Below are positions 33,841 through 45,272 of a stretch of 64,000 nucleotides of DNA, one piece after another; the stretch's first letter is position 1; each line of letters opens with the position of its first letter. The position numbers were made by a program, and so were the translations under genes. The notes below the pieces were generated by a model. It was not told the origin of the DNA, did not search any database, and was given only the letters and a program-made list of their open reading frames with translations. Location of the stretch: positions 406,921,034-406,985,033 of the forward strand of contig OV050030.1 of NCBI GenBank assembly GCA_920105625.2, written 5' to 3'. The DNA comes from Clusia tigrina (Eukaryota; Arthropoda; Insecta; Diptera; Clusiidae).

Positions 33841-36585
33841 CTATCTTAAGTTCAGTACATATAGCTTTAATTTATTTTTGAAGATATTGATAGATTTTGC
33901 GTTTTTGATTTCATCAGGTAGTGTGTTGAATTGTTTTATTGCGCTGTGCTTGAAACTTTTCAGTTGTTTTGTTGTTCTGGCTTTTGGAACTTCCAAGTTG
34001 TGTTTTTGTCGCGTGTTATGGTTGTGAATTGTATTTCTTGTTGTTAGTGCCAATTTAGATTTGAGCATGCAGTTCTTGACTTTGTAAATATATTTACATT
34101 TTTCTACGTAAATCAGCTGGTTGATGTCCATTTGTTGAGTATTTTTGTATAAATTTTTTGTTGAAATCGTTGGATTTTGGTTATATAGGACTCTAATTGA
34201 TTTATTCATCAGCCTTCCAATTTGCTCTACTTGAAATTTGTTGCTTTGGCTCCAAGTGCATAGGTTGTAACGAATTTTGGAAAGAATGTATCCCGTGTAT
34301 GTACGTTTTGCTGTTTTTCTTTCAAGTGTGCCAAGTCTTTTTACCGCTCGTACTATAGGTAGAATGGAATTTTTTATTTCTTTAATGTGTTGCTCATAGT
34401 TTAGTTTTTCATCAATAACCATACCCAGGTATTTTGTAAGCTTAACCTTCTCGATTTCGATATCGTTGATTTTTACTTTTATATTTATTTCAATGTTGTG
34501 ATTTGTTCTAAAGATAATGTAATTGGTTTTTTGTATGTTAATGCTAAGTCCATTTCCACATGCCCACTCATAATATATCTTCATGTCATGGTTTATTCTG
34601 TCTTCTAGTTCTTTTTCTGTTCTTGCTGTTGTAATAAAATTCGTATCATCGGCATAAATGTTGTAGACTGAATTAAATTTGCAATTTTTTATGTTGTTTA
34701 TATATAATAAATAAAGTCTTGGGCCCAGGATCGATCCTTGAGGCACTCCAATTATACTTGTGAGCTCTTCACTACATTCGCCATCGATTCTTACGATATG
34801 AGGCCTGTTGTTGAGGTAGCTTTGTATCAACTTGTTAGCTACTCCTCGTATACCTATATCATTTAGAGTATTAAGCAATTTTGTATGATCAACAAGGTCA
34901 AATACTTTTGAAAGATCTATAAATGTTGCTGCAACTAATTTTTTTTCATCTAGTTCGCCGTATATTTTTTCCATCGATGATGTTATCGCTGACTCAGTAC
35001 CGCTACTCGCCAGGAAACCAAACTGATTTTTGTCAAATCCTATTGTTGTATTGATAAAGCCTTCGATTCTATTATCAATCGCTTTTTCGAACACTTTGCT
35101 AAATGCATTCAATACTGAGATTGGCCTGTAGTTTTCGCAGTTTTCTTTTTTACCCTTCTTATAAATTGGTGATATAATGGCCTTTTTTAAACAATTTGGG
35201 AAAATTCCAGTTGTGAAACATTTGTTAATCATATCGACAATTATAGATGAGATTGTTGGCAGCAATAGTTTTATATCCTTAACAGATATTCCATCCACTC
35301 CCTTTGCCGCATTGCTATTAAGGTTTGTAATAATGTGTTGTATTTCATTCTGGCTAACTGGTTTAAGAAAAATTGATTTTGGATTTACTATATTCGATGT
35401 AACTATATTTGTTGTTCTAGTGTTTTTCGCTAAATTTATTGCTGCTTCATTAAAGTATTTATTAAACTTGTTTGTAATTATTTTTTTGTTTTTAGTTGTC
35501 TGTTCTTGACTTATACTTGAGGTGTTCTTTGTTTCATCCTTATTTTTAAGTGTTGAGTTAATAACGCGCCATAATTGTCTTGTTGTGTGTATGTGTTTCT
35601 GCCTGTTGTTTTTTATTAAAGACTCTACATCCTTTTTAATTTTTTTGTATTCATTGTGTTTATTTTGATCATAAGGTTGAGATTTCCATTTTTTGTATAG
35701 TTCTTGTCTATGCTTTAGTTTTTTTTTAAGTTCAGCTGTGATCCAATTGTTATCTCGAGACCTGATTTTGATATGTCTAGTAGATATTTTTTTCGCATTT
35801 TGTATTATTTGTATTAATTCTTCTAGTTCTATTATTGTTCTGTTATTAACCTCATTTTTTACTATATCTATCATTTTATAATAATTTGTTTTTGGTATGA
35901 TATGATCTTTCATCGGTTGTTTTTTCGGTTTTAGTTCTGTTATTTTTGCCGTGGTATATTTGTGATCGGAAATGTCCGTATCCTCCAGATTAAAGCTTAT
36001 TTCGTGTGTTGTATCGACATTTGAAATAATGTGATCTATAAGTGTATTTGAGTTGTTCGTTTGTCTTGTAGGTAAATTGTTGTTAACAAATGTAAATCCG
36101 TTGGTAAGTATCAGGTCTGAGTATTTGATGACAGTATTTGTTCGTTCTAATAAGTTAATGTTAACATCGGCAAAGTAGATACAGTTTTTTCTATTTAGCA
36201 GCTTTTCTTCAATGAAATCAATAAACGTGTTATTATTTTCATTCGGAGCCTTATAAAACGTACCAATCGATATAGGTTTTTTCATGTTTGTTATTTCAAT
36301 TAATGTTAGGTTGTAATTTTCTTCTTTAATGAGTTCATTGTATGTAATGCATTCTTTAATAAAAATTACAGTACCACCACCACGTTTTTCATTTCTACAG
36401 TTATGTATGGAGTTATAATTTGGTATGTTGTATGTTTTTATTTCGTTGTAATATAGCCATGTTTCTGTGACAATTATCACATCTATATTTTGCAAGTTAT
36501 TGACCATTATTTCTAAGTCATATAATTTATTTCGAATACTGCATATGTTTAGGTAGAATATATTTAGGCTAGAGTTTTCTTTCAT
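33841..36585 (-). CDS. Jockey/CR1-like non-LTR ORF2, endonuclease plus reverse transcriptase
   Basis: An uninterrupted 914-codon ORF. The APE-type endonuclease (about residues 5-215) shows VTETWL, RGGGTVIFI, FADVNINLL and the SDH motif at 206-208. The reverse transcriptase (about 410-700) has GVDGISVKDIKLLL, YRPISVLNAFSKVFEK, FIDLSKVFDLVDH near 560, GVPQGSILGPRLYLLYIN at 613 and YADDTNF at 644-650. No RNase H domain follows, which favours the CR1/jockey-like side over I. The start ATG at 36585 overlaps the ORF1 stop as ATGA. The product nicks target DNA and copies the element RNA onto it. The frame is intact, but ORF1 is truncated, so autonomous activity of this copy is doubtful. Confidence 0.9.
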   Translation of the reverse strand: MKENSSLNIFYLNICSIRNKLYDLEIMVNNLQNIDVIIVTETWLYYNEIKTYNIPNYNSIHNCRNEKRGGGTVIFIKECITYNELIKEENYNLTLIEITNMKKPISIGTFYKAPNENNNTFIDFIEEKLLNRKNCIYFADVNINLLERTNTVIKYSDLILTNGFTFVNNNLPTRQTNNSNTLIDHIISNVDTTHEISFNLEDTDISDHKYTTAKITELKPKKQPMKDHIIPKTNYYKMIDIVKNEVNNRTIIELEELIQIIQNAKKISTRHIKIRSRDNNWITAELKKKLKHRQELYKKWKSQPYDQNKHNEYKKIKKDVESLIKNNRQKHIHTTRQLWRVINSTLKNKDETKNTSSISQEQTTKNKKIITNKFNKYFNEAAINLAKNTRTTNIVTSNIVNPKSIFLKPVSQNEIQHIITNLNSNAAKGVDGISVKDIKLLLPTISSIIVDMINKCFTTGIFPNCLKKAIISPIYKKGKKENCENYRPISVLNAFSKVFEKAIDNRIEGFINTTIGFDKNQFGFLASSGTESAITSSMEKIYGELDEKKLVAATFIDLSKVFDLVDHTKLLNTLNDIGIRGVANKLIQSYLNNRPHIVRIDGECSEELTSIIGVPQGSILGPRLYLLYINNIKNCKFNSVYNIYADDTNFITTARTEKELEDRINHDMKIYYEWACGNGLSINIQKTNYIIFRTNHNIEINIKVKINDIEIEKVKLTKYLGMVIDEKLNYEQHIKEIKNSILPIVRAVKRLGTLERKTAKRTYTGYILSKIRYNLCTWSQSNKFQVEQIGRLMNKSIRVLYNQNPTISTKNLYKNTQQMDINQLIYVEKCKYIYKVKNCMLKSKLALTTRNTIHNHNTRQKHNLEVPKARTTKQLKSFKHSAIKQFNTLPDEIKNAKSINIFKNKLKLYVLNLR

Positions 36586-37104
36586 GTTTGGTAGCTAATT
36601 CGTTCTCTTTCCGCATTTATTTTTGCTATGTGTACACTACAATTTTTCGCACCTGCTCTATGATCGCAGGCAAAAGTAGATCCATGTTTATTTGCTCTTA
36701 AACAATTAATGCACTTGTAATTTCTAGTTATTTTACATGTTCTAGTGTCATGACTTTCTGCACACATTCCGCAAGCTTCTTCTCCTTCGCATTTTTTACT
36801 TGAATGGTGATATTTTTGACATTTAAAACATCGTGTGACCGATACATATTCTTTTACAAATTGTGACCTATAGTTAAGCATCACGTACCTGTTTGCCATT
36901 TTTTCTAGCGTTCCTCCAGAGACTTCAACGATATAATTCCATAAATTATTCTTTCTATTGAGATACTTATGTGCCATGTTAATTGTATCATTTGTGTCGA
37001 TAAAATAATTGGTTGCAACTAATTCTTCTACTAAATCCTCTTCATTATATTCGTGGTCTATATTAGAGATTAATATTTTTGGTGTTTTTATTTTAATAGG
37101 ATTT
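36582..37104 (-). pseudogene. Non-LTR ORF1 (gag), 5'-truncated
   Basis: The frame is open from the junction at about 37104 (PKILISNIDHEYNEEDLVEE) to TGA at 36582. It contains the end of an RNA-binding domain (GGTLEKMANRYVMLNY) and three CCHC-type knuckles: CFKCQKYHHSSKKC, CGMCAESHDTRTC and CINCLRANKHGSTFACDH. The usual N-terminal half is absent because the element ends here against the BEL LTR. An ATG at 36977 could still start a 131-residue protein. Its stop overlaps the ORF2 start, suggesting coupled termination and re-initiation. Confidence 0.85.
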
Positions 37105-37417
37105 TATATTTGATTTTATATTTAATTTTTCACTATTGATCGCCGATCCGCACTTGCAGCAACTCCAGAACAGACTGAAAAACGGCGCAAAGAGAGAAGC
37201 TGCCGCTGCTTCGTAGCCCCGCGCCAAAATATACCAACAGTTAAAGATGGCTTCCGCACAAATACGGTATGCACCTGCCTCGACTGTTCTCTCGCTCTCC
37301 ATCGCACAACACGTGCTTTCGCACCGTACCGAACGATGGAACGCAGAGATAGGCCGACAGCATGGCGCCCCAGGTACCAGGCGGAAGCCACCTGAACATT
37401 AGGATTCGGAGTGAACA
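37105..37417 (-). repeat. 3' LTR of BEL/Pao element 1, truncated
   Basis: It matches the LTR at 44922-45272 almost base for base over about 290 bases (from CGCCGATCCGCACTTGCAGC to GGATTCGGAGTGAACA). It lacks the terminal 50 or so bases, where the jockey-like element abuts. A polypurine tract (minus strand GGGGGGCGGTA) lies directly before it at 37418-37428. Confidence 0.88.
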
Positions 37418-37926
37418 TACCGCCCCCCTTGCATTATTGCAAGATAAGAACATAATCCACGCCGGATCCCGTTCATACAATCAGGCATCATGGAGGGTGG
37501 TTTCGTGCCCGAGGGTGCAGCTTCAGGAAGCTTGCGCACCCCTCAATTCGGTGGCCCATCTGCTAAAACATAGTGCAGATGATCTGCGGAGTAGGGCGTA
37601 GCTGCACCGGCCCCTCTCTAATACCCAGGAAGGGCGGAACAACGCGGGATAGTTCCCGCCTGGTCTCCTCCTGACCTTGGTTTGGCGCTTCCGGAACCAC
37701 GCAGCCAGGTGGCGCCGGCGACAGAGAGGTGAAGCTCGATGGGAGGTCGAATGTAGTTGACCTGGCCCGACGAGGTGCGGGTCCGGTGGCACCGCCATGG
37801 AGAGTGGAGATGGTAGCACGGCCACACTCGAAAAACTGGCAGACAAAAAGCAGCACCCGTCAGAAAGCGAGTAGCGGGTCTTGTGCACCGAGTGGGCCGA
37901 GATCTGAGAAAATATCAAAAATTTAA
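37418..37926 (-). mobile_element. 3' untranslated region of BEL/Pao element 1
   Basis: About 0.5 kb between the pol stop and the 3' LTR. The small ORFs on both strands here show no domain and are considered chance. Confidence 0.6.
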
Positions 37927-40189
37927 TTAGTACAAGAAGGGAATACATCTAAAAGAAAACATAAAAACTATAAAATAAAAAAGTACAAGGTACGTTATAC
38001 CCCTCCGCTGGTAGGAGGCGGCTCTTCTCCCGGTAGGATCACCACCTTCGTGATAGCTTCGAATTAGCATTCCACGTGCGGTCCGCACATCCGCAACACG
38101 CACTTTTCCATCAGGACCAGGGTGCGTATCGGTGACCCTGCCCAGCCGCCATTCTTGAGGCGCTATTTTGTCTTCCCGCACAACCACTAACTCACCCACC
38201 TTGACATTCACTTGAGCCGTCCGCCACTTACTCCGCCGTTGACACTCGAGAAGATATTCGTTTTTCCACCTGATGCTGAATTGATGGGCCAGCGCCTTCA
38301 GTTTTTGCCATCGGTTCAAAATTGAGAGAAAGGGTGTTGTATCCGGAGGCTCAGCTGGTGCCAACAGTGGCGCACCCACCAAGAAATAACCAGGCGTCAG
38401 CGCCTGGAGATCCGTGGGGTCCTCAGACAGAGCGCTGATAGGCCTAGAATGAAGACACGCCTCGATGCGCGCTAAGAGAGTCACAAATTCTTCAAACGTG
38501 TACTTAAGTTGCCCTGCCATGCGCTTTAAATGGTGCTTGAAACTCTTGACCGCTGCTTCCCAAAGGCCCCCCATATGTGGAGCGTGGGGGGGATTAAAAT
38601 CCCACTCGATCTGAGTATGAAAGTGACCCACCACGGTTCGGTCACGGATTTCGCGGAGCACCCGCTGGAAATCAAGCCTCAACGCCTTTTCCGCGCCCAC
38701 AAAGTTCCGACCATTATCCGAGTGCATTTTCAAAGGACATCCCCGGCGGGCGATAAACCGAGACAATGCCGCAAGGAAGGCAGGAGTACTCAAATCGGTA
38801 GTCGCCTCAAGGTGAACTGCTCTCGTAGCGAAGCATACAAAGATGCAGACGTACCCCTTCGTAACGTGGCATGCCCACCCCTTATAGTGCTTGATATCAA
38901 ACGGCCTCGCGAAATCAACTCCAGTATGGGTAAAAGGACGTGATCACGTGGTACGTTCAACCGGAAGAGCTGCTGTTGTCGACGCTTCTTCCACAGAATA
39001 CATGTCTTACATTGGAGAATTGTGCTTTTAATCGTCGTTTTCGCTTTTGCAATCCAATATTGGGTCCTGATTAGCCGCAGCATTAGCTGATTCCCCCCGT
39101 GTAGGGACACCTGATGGATGAACTTCACCATTAGACGAGTCAAATGACCATAGTATGGCAGAATGATCGGGTGTCTCTCCGAAAATGGCAAATGTGTAGT
39201 GACCGCCAACCGACCATTTACGCGCAGAGTACCATCGGAGTGCACGAACGGATTCAGAGCCAAAAGCGACCTGGAGCTGGATATCGGCTCCCGTGCCACA
39301 AGTGCGCTGTATTCTTTTGGGAAATACATTTTCTGCGCGAGCACAATAAGGCAAGTGGTCGTTTTAGCGATTTCTCCCCGAGTAAGCGGGGACCCCCTGT
39401 CAGGAGTCATGTCCTGATGTTTCACCGAACAGTGGCGCATAAAGCGGCGCACGAAACTCAACACTCGGAGGGCCCTAGAAAATGAGGAGAAGCGCAACAT
39501 TGGGTCGTCCGCAGAGGACACATATACTACATGACATTTTGCAGGTCGTTGCCCTTCATCGGTTGCTAACACGTTTTCGTCCAACGGAGGTGGCCACCGT
39601 TTCCGCTCTTGCTGCAGCCAGGCCAGGCCTTCCCACCAGAGTTTGTTGTGGAGTAGTGCATCAGGTGCCACACCATGGCTAGCTAAATCTGCTGGGTTAT
39701 CTTCTGAGCGGACATGACGCCAGTTGTTCACACCTACTTTACTGGTAATGGCAGTGACTCGATTCGCCACGAAGACTTTCCACACGTGGGGTGGCTTTCG
39801 CAGCCATGCCAACACAATCGTAGAGTCGGACCAACAAAACAAGTTATCATCTGAAATATTTAATAGCGGTTTAAGAGGGAAAATCAGCTCTGCTAAAAGT
39901 GTTGCCCCACATAGTTCTAAACGTGGAAGAGAGATAGTTCTCAATGGGGCCACCCGCGATTTCGCCACTAGCAAATGGGTAGAGATGGAATTTTCACCTT
40001 TACACCGAACGTAAAGGGCTGCAGCATATGCTAGCTGAGAAGCATCACAGAAGGCGTGGAACTCAATATCGCGATCAGGTGCAGATCGTACCCAGCGAGG
40101 CACGCGTACTTGAGAGATTGCCTGATACTGCGATAAGAAGTGTGTCCACCTTGTTAAAGTGGTAGGAGTAAGTTGCTCGTCCCAACCTA
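37927..40189 (-). pseudogene. BEL/Pao 1 pol, RNase H and integrase part
   Basis: From 40103 the RNase H-like domain reads PRWVRSAPDRDIEFHAFCDAS, LPRLELCGATLLAEL and LFCWSDSTIVLAWL, then VRSEDNPADLASHG. The zinc-binding part follows with LIRTQYWIAKAKTTI and LQCKTCILWKKRR. After two compensating frameshifts (about 38945 and 38800) the integrase core shows DNGRNFVGAEK and FNPPHAPHMGGLWEAAVKSF, with the DUF5641-type C-terminus (VGELVVVREDKIAPQEWRLG) and a stop at 37927. The integrase inserts the DNA copy into the host chromosome; this copy cannot make a continuous polyprotein. Confidence 0.9.
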
Positions 40190-40198
40190 TTTGATCCA

Positions 40199-40918
40199 GG
40201 CTCAGTGAATAAAGGCCTAACGAACTAACGCCTAAAAAAAAAAAATGAAATAATGCCTAAAAATTGCAACAAAAAATTATATAGGAATTAGGCGGTTGTT
40301 CATTATGAAAGAATGTCTAATATTTTAGGCATTCCTTCATTAAAATTGTTAGGTGATTTTTCATAATGAAAGAAAGCCTAAGAATCAAAAATGAAAAAAC
40401 GCCTAATTAGATATTTATTCATTTTTGATTGTTAGGCTTTCTTTCATTAATGTTAGGCGATTTTTCATTTTGCTAAAAGTGTGATTTTTATTCATTTTTC
40501 ATTCTACCCCTGTTACCAGCTACACAAATAAATGCGGTTTTTGGGAACATAAAAAAAGAATTGATGAATACAAATATGCAAGAATTATTTACACCATTCA
40601 TGATTTATTATGAAAAGCAATGGTTACGAAAGGTAAGTTCCCTTTTACAAAATGTTAAAATAATGGTATTAATTTTCCCTTTTACAAAATGCATACACTA
40701 TCTTGTAAACATTCAGTTGTTAGGGTTTCTTTCATTAGGTGTTAATTCATAATGAAAGAAACCCTAACAATTTAGACTTTCTTTCATTTTTAAAATTAGA
40801 CTTTCCTTCATTTTTAAAGTTAGACGTTCTTTCACTTTCTTCTTAGGCGTTCTTGTTTAGGCATTCTTTCATTTTGAAAAATTAGGCATTAGTTCGTTAG
40901 GCCTTTATTCACTGAGCC
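40199..40918. mobile_element. Mutator-type MITE, 720 bp, 9-bp target duplication
   Basis: It starts GGCTCAGTGAATAAAGGCCT and ends with the reverse complement, giving inverted repeats of about 37 bases with one mismatch. The flanks carry TTTGATCCA at 40190-40198 and 40919-40927, an exact 9-bp duplication of BEL pol sequence. The interior is built of repeated GCCTAA/TTAGGC and TTCTTTCATT motifs in both orientations and holds no transposase. The 9-bp duplication points to the Mutator superfamily. Confidence 0.9.
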
Positions 40919-40927
40919 TTTGATCCA

Positions 40928-42241
40928 ACCATATCTGTTGCATCAAGATCTTCGCGGAGAAGACAATAGGAGCCAACCATCCCGCTGGGTCAAACAGCTG
41001 TGCGATGACCGACAGGACCTTACGTTTGCTGTATACGGCAACGATTGGCAAAGTTGACACGTGGAAATAAAACCAATCCTCCCGCGCATTCCATCGAATG
41101 CCCAAAGTGCGAGTGGTGCTGGTCTCCTCGAATTGGAGAAAATCTTCCCTAAGCAGATGCCCTGGAGGCAAACCGGATAAAATTTCTGTAGAATTTGCTG
41201 CCCATTTTCGCATTGAGAACCCGGCTGAATCCAAGCTCTCAATCAGCTCATCCCTAGTGCGAATGGCAGTAGCAATATCATGTGTACCCACTAGAGCGTC
41301 ATCCGCGTACATCGAATTACGTAGCACCTGAGAAGCCAATGGGAACCTGCTCTCCATGTCGTCTGCCAATTGCAAAAGTGTCCTTATTGAAGATAAGGAG
41401 CACAATTCACCCCGAAGGTGACCGTTTTCAATTCATAGTCAGAGATCTCGCTGTCGGGAGATTACCTAAACATAATTCTCTGGTATGATGCCTGGCTTGG
41501 CTCAACCAGAATCTGACGATACATCTTTTGTATGTCCCCGTTCAGGACATAGCGAAACATACGCCACTGGATTATTAGCCGGGTCAGATCGGCTTGTAAC
41601 ACTGGCCCTGTGTGTAACACGTCATTCAAGCTGACCGTGTTGGAAGTCGCCTGTGAGGCATTGAACACCACGCGAAGTTTGGTGGTTGTACTCTCTGGCT
41701 TAATTACTGCATGATGTGGCAAGTAATAATTAGGCACAGGAGTTACTGACGGCGGTGGAACCTTGCGCATGTGATTTAACGTCACGTATTCAAGTACCAC
41801 CGCGTCGTATTGTCGCTTATCGGCCGGGCTCTTTACCAGCCGGGACTCATTGCGCTCAAATTGCCGAAGGGCAATATAGCGCGAGGCTTTTAGAGAGTTC
41901 TCCGGAACAAACCATTGTTTGAACGGCAGAGAGACTATGTATCGCCCCGTAGCATCCCGACGAGTACTCTGGGAGTACAAATTAAGGCAGTCTTGATCAG
42001 TCTGGGACAGCTTTCGATCTTGCGGAGGCTGTTCCATTTCCCAGAACTGTCGTAGAAGGTGGTCGAGCGAAGCAGTTTCAGACACTTGCACGCGAGTTGT
42101 GAAAGTGGATATCCGTTTATCCGGCAGAGGCCCTGTAAGGATCCAGCCGAATACCGTTTCTTGGGCAATTAGTGACCCCACCAGGTTGCGCCGCAACCCA
42201 TCAAGCATGACCTGAGGGCAAAGATGCCCTCCGATTAACAA
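40928..42241 (-). pseudogene. BEL/Pao 1 pol, reverse transcriptase part
   Basis: The 5' segment (42241-41462) starts LIGGHLCPQVMLDGLRRNLV and proceeds to TKLRVVFNASQATSN and LNGDIQKMYRQILVEPSQAS, the first catalytic motif. After a frameshift near 41455 it continues (41405-40905) with LLQLADDMESRFPLAS, the YADDALVG catalytic box, and FSMRKWAANS, then VLSVIAQLFDPAGWLAP. The MULE MITE interrupts the following connection region. This enzyme copies the element RNA into DNA. Confidence 0.9.
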
Positions 42242-42246
42242 ATCTG

Positions 42247-42849
42247 TTAAGCTAACCTGAAATGTCTCAGTTTGTGTTGCTCTCCTTTACTCAATAGGAG
42301 CGGCGGCAGTTCACCTGTCAGGGTAGGCAACACCAAAGCCGATACTTGGAGACGCACAGTGGCATCGTACCGCGACCCGATGGTGATATGACATGCTTTG
42401 GTAACGGTGCCAGCAAGGGTATTGCTGACCCCCGATACCTGAGCATGTACTGAGTGCGCCGGCAGCTTAAGGCGCTTTTGGAGGCGGTCCGAAACAAAGG
42501 ACCCCTCAGAACCAGAATCTATCAGAGCCCGGGCTGTGTACCATACTCCTTGATGTTTTATCGTGACTAAGGCCGTACCCAAGATAACATGATTGGAGAG
42601 GCGGCCACTTGGATGACTTGGACTCGGCCCCGCCCTATCTGCCGGACGCGATACCTGCGCAGTGTGGAAAGAAGACTTGGGTACGGGTGGATGGACCAGG
42701 GAGGAGCGTCCATTTGAATTGGAGCGTCCCCTCCCCGATGTGGATGGTGGGTTTGGCGTCGCAGCGGTTGACGACCCAGTGGCGAGTCCGTATGCAGCAA
42801 AGTGTGGTGCCGCTCCCGACAGGTGGAGCACGAAAAGGAGTTGGGGCAA
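42247..42849 (-). pseudogene. BEL/Pao 1 aspartic protease domain
   Basis: A frame distinct from gag contains the retropepsin active site ALIDSGSEGSFVSDRLQKRL and the flanking GTALVTIKHQGVWYTAR, matching the DUF1758-type protease of BEL elements. The stop at 42247 falls in the linker to the reverse transcriptase, where the family normally has a continuous frame, so a small deletion is likely. Confidence 0.85.
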
Positions 42850-43966
42850 TTTGCCACTCTATGTGAAGCTGACAAGCAATTCACACACAACCCGTGTTTG
42901 CGCACCAAGCCCCACCGAGCTGATACGGTGGCGGCGTGGAACGCAGGACAATTTCGCACCGAGTGTGCAGACCGCCTGCACACTTTGCACCCTTTTGGGG
43001 GCAACACTTACTGGATGGGTTTGCACCCGTGCTGTTCGCGGTTGATTCGGCTGAACCCTTATTTGTGATGAACTGGAGCCTTGCGACCGGAGATCCGAAA
43101 TCGCCTCGAGTGTATGAAACCGCAATGACAAGAAGTCATCCATCGCCTTCCATTCTGGAATATCTGCGCGGCCCCCCATGGTCTGTTCCCACAGGGACAA
43201 TGTGAGCTCAGGCAGCCGCATGGAGCACAAGTATACTAAAATGGCATCCCAACTCTCAACGTCGATGCCGTAAGATGTCAGTGCAGCGATACAGTTGCCG
43301 ATGTCACGCTGTAGGCGTTTAATTTCCCCACCATCTTCTCTTCTAACCGGGTCAAGGCCCAACAGTGTCTTCAATTGGTTGTTGATCTGGATGCGCTTGT
43401 TGTCGTAGCGCTCCAGTAAGTTTTCCCACACTTGCTGAAAACCCGCCTCAGTAATTGGAATTTTGGGGACAATTTCATGTGGTTCTCCCCGGGTCTTAAG
43501 GGACAAATGGTAGAATTTCTCCGGATTAGACAGCCGCGTGTTGTTAATGAATAGTGCTGTAAACATGTCACGAAACGTTGGCCATGCAGCATAACTCCCT
43601 TCAAAGGGAGGGATATCACAAGGGGGTACGTGGATGCTGTGCGCCAATGATAAAAATGGCTCCCCTGTAGTAGGAACGGGAGTTGCCTGCTCTAAACGTT
43701 GTCTCACTTCCGCGATCAAAATACGACCCCGCTTAAAAGTATCAAAGCTTGACTCGAACCGCTGTCCGATTGACTCTAACAGTGATTCACCGTCTTTCAT
43801 GACCCGCGCCTCGGACATGGCAGTTATTTTTGCAGTTTTAAGCGAAGCCCACCGAGCATCCAATTCTGCTTCATCAAGTTGAAGTGATATAATGGAGTGA
43901 CTGTCCGGCGAGCACCGTTCAAAACGACTTATGAACATCAGAAGTTCATCTGCCGCCGAAATATAC
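42567..43966 (-). pseudogene. BEL/Pao 1 gag
   Basis: From 43966 the frame carries the coiled region (ISLQLDEAELDARWASLKTA), the DUF1759 capsid-like domain (PPCDIPPFEGSYAAWPTFRD; VWENLLERYDNKRIQINNQL) and a linker. After a frameshift near 42980 it continues with zinc knuckles: CKVCRRSAHSVRNCPAF, CVNCLSASHRVANC and CSTCRERHHTLLH. The N-terminus is interrupted at 43966 by an LTR-like insert. The ORF's apparent start at 44046 (MGLRAHCMCLRR) lies inside that insert and is not genuine. Confidence 0.88.
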
Positions 43967-44413
43967 TGTAGTGTATGAAAAGTATATGTACACAAACGCC
44001 AACACCATACGCGGCGTAGGCACATGCAATGTGCGCGGAGACCCAACGTAAGTACATCGAACTCTCATGTAAGAATATTTACGTTACGAAGCGCGAACAG
44101 CGCGCACGTTTTTGATTACGTTGCATTCTAATGTTCGATGCCCTCGAACGAATGTACGCTGGCATTGACTGTGATACTTTCCGCTGACATTGCAAAAGCC
44201 CTCTTTATTAAGAACTATATTATATACTAAGTCTTAGTACATAAGAAATTAAAAGTATAAATAGCAATAAGATTTTATCAATAAATCAGGTTCGATCTGG
44301 AAACCAAACCTTTCGTTTCTCATCAAATATTTGGCTGTACTCTAGTAGTCGCCGATTGAAATTGTGCGCTAGCTCACGCGCCGCTAAATTAATTAATTGA
44401 GCCCATCTTTACA
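43967..44413 (+). mobile_element. LTR-like insertion in BEL/Pao 1 gag
   Basis: Sequence unlike gag begins TGTAGTGTATG and ends CATCTTTACA. It contains a TATA box (GTATAAATAG, 44253-44262) followed about 25 bases later by AATAAA, the order of an LTR promoter and polyadenylation signal. The bases after it (TGGCGATCCTGCC) could be a tRNA-Arg-type primer-binding site. No target duplication is seen, so the borders are provisional. Confidence 0.4.
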
Positions 44414-44921
44414 TGGCGATCCTGCCATCTTTACAATACGAGTCCACCATTTTGCGGAACTTATGCGCCTGCGAACGCAGCTCAATATTGGCTTATATGC
44501 ACCTCCGAACGCAACCGCACTGAAACCACGCCCAACACTTATCGTTTAAACGCACTGCGACAGAAGGGCCCACAATGTTCAGGAAACCAATTGCTACCCG
44601 TAACCGGCCCTGCTTCACAAAAGAAGTAGAGACAGCAGCTGATCGCACGAGCCACTGACCTACTTTTCTTATTCTGCTTTCTGCATTAGCCACCAGTACC
44701 TAAAAACGGCGATAATGCAGCGAAGACAACAACAGCGCAATGGTTTTAATAGTCAGCAGCGCCGACAGAGCACAAACACCCGAACGCACGGCAAACCCAA
44801 CCGAAACACAAAAAAGAATCAATTTGTGTATAAATCAAATTTAAATTATTATTAATTTATAATAATAATATTTCTAATTCAATTAAAACAATCGACACTT
44901 ATCCGGCTCGAAGGACCAAAA
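44414..44921 (-). mobile_element. BEL/Pao 1 leader with primer-binding site
   Basis: The 5' untranslated leader, ending at 44904-44921 with a primer-binding site that reads TTTTGGTCCTTCGAGCCG on the minus strand, the type used by BEL elements. It has no long ORF apart from the probable gag N-terminus near 44450-44410 (KMVDSYCKDGRI). Confidence 0.75.
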
Positions 44922-45272
44922 TGTTGTGCTTTGAAAAATATATTTTTTTTTAGGATTTATAACATATAAAACGTATGTTAAATATTAACTATTGGGCGCC
45001 GATCCGCACTTGCAGCAACTCCAGAACAGACTGGATACGGCGCAAAGAGAGCAGCTGCCGCTGCTTCGTAGCCCCGCGCCAAAATATACCAACAGTTAAA
45101 GATGGCTTCCGCACAAATACGGTATGCACCTGCCTCGACTGTTCTCTCGCTCTCCACCGCACAACACGTGCTTTCGCACCGTACCGAACGATGGAACGCA
45201 GAGATAAGCCGACAACATGGCGCCCCAGGTACCAGGCGGAAGCCACCTGAACGTTAGGATTCGGAGTGAACA
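44922..45272 (-). repeat. 5' LTR of BEL/Pao element 1
   Basis: A 351 bp LTR (minus: TGTTCACTCCGAATCC ... AAAGCACAACA) next to the primer-binding site. It is nearly identical to the copy at 37105-37417 over the shared part, indicating a fairly recent insertion. The two bound an 8.1 kb element. Confidence 0.88.

Noticed and set aside
37093..37948. Several overlapping ORFs on both strands
   Set aside because: They fall in the BEL LTR and 3' untranslated region and are repeated identically at the other LTR; not genes.
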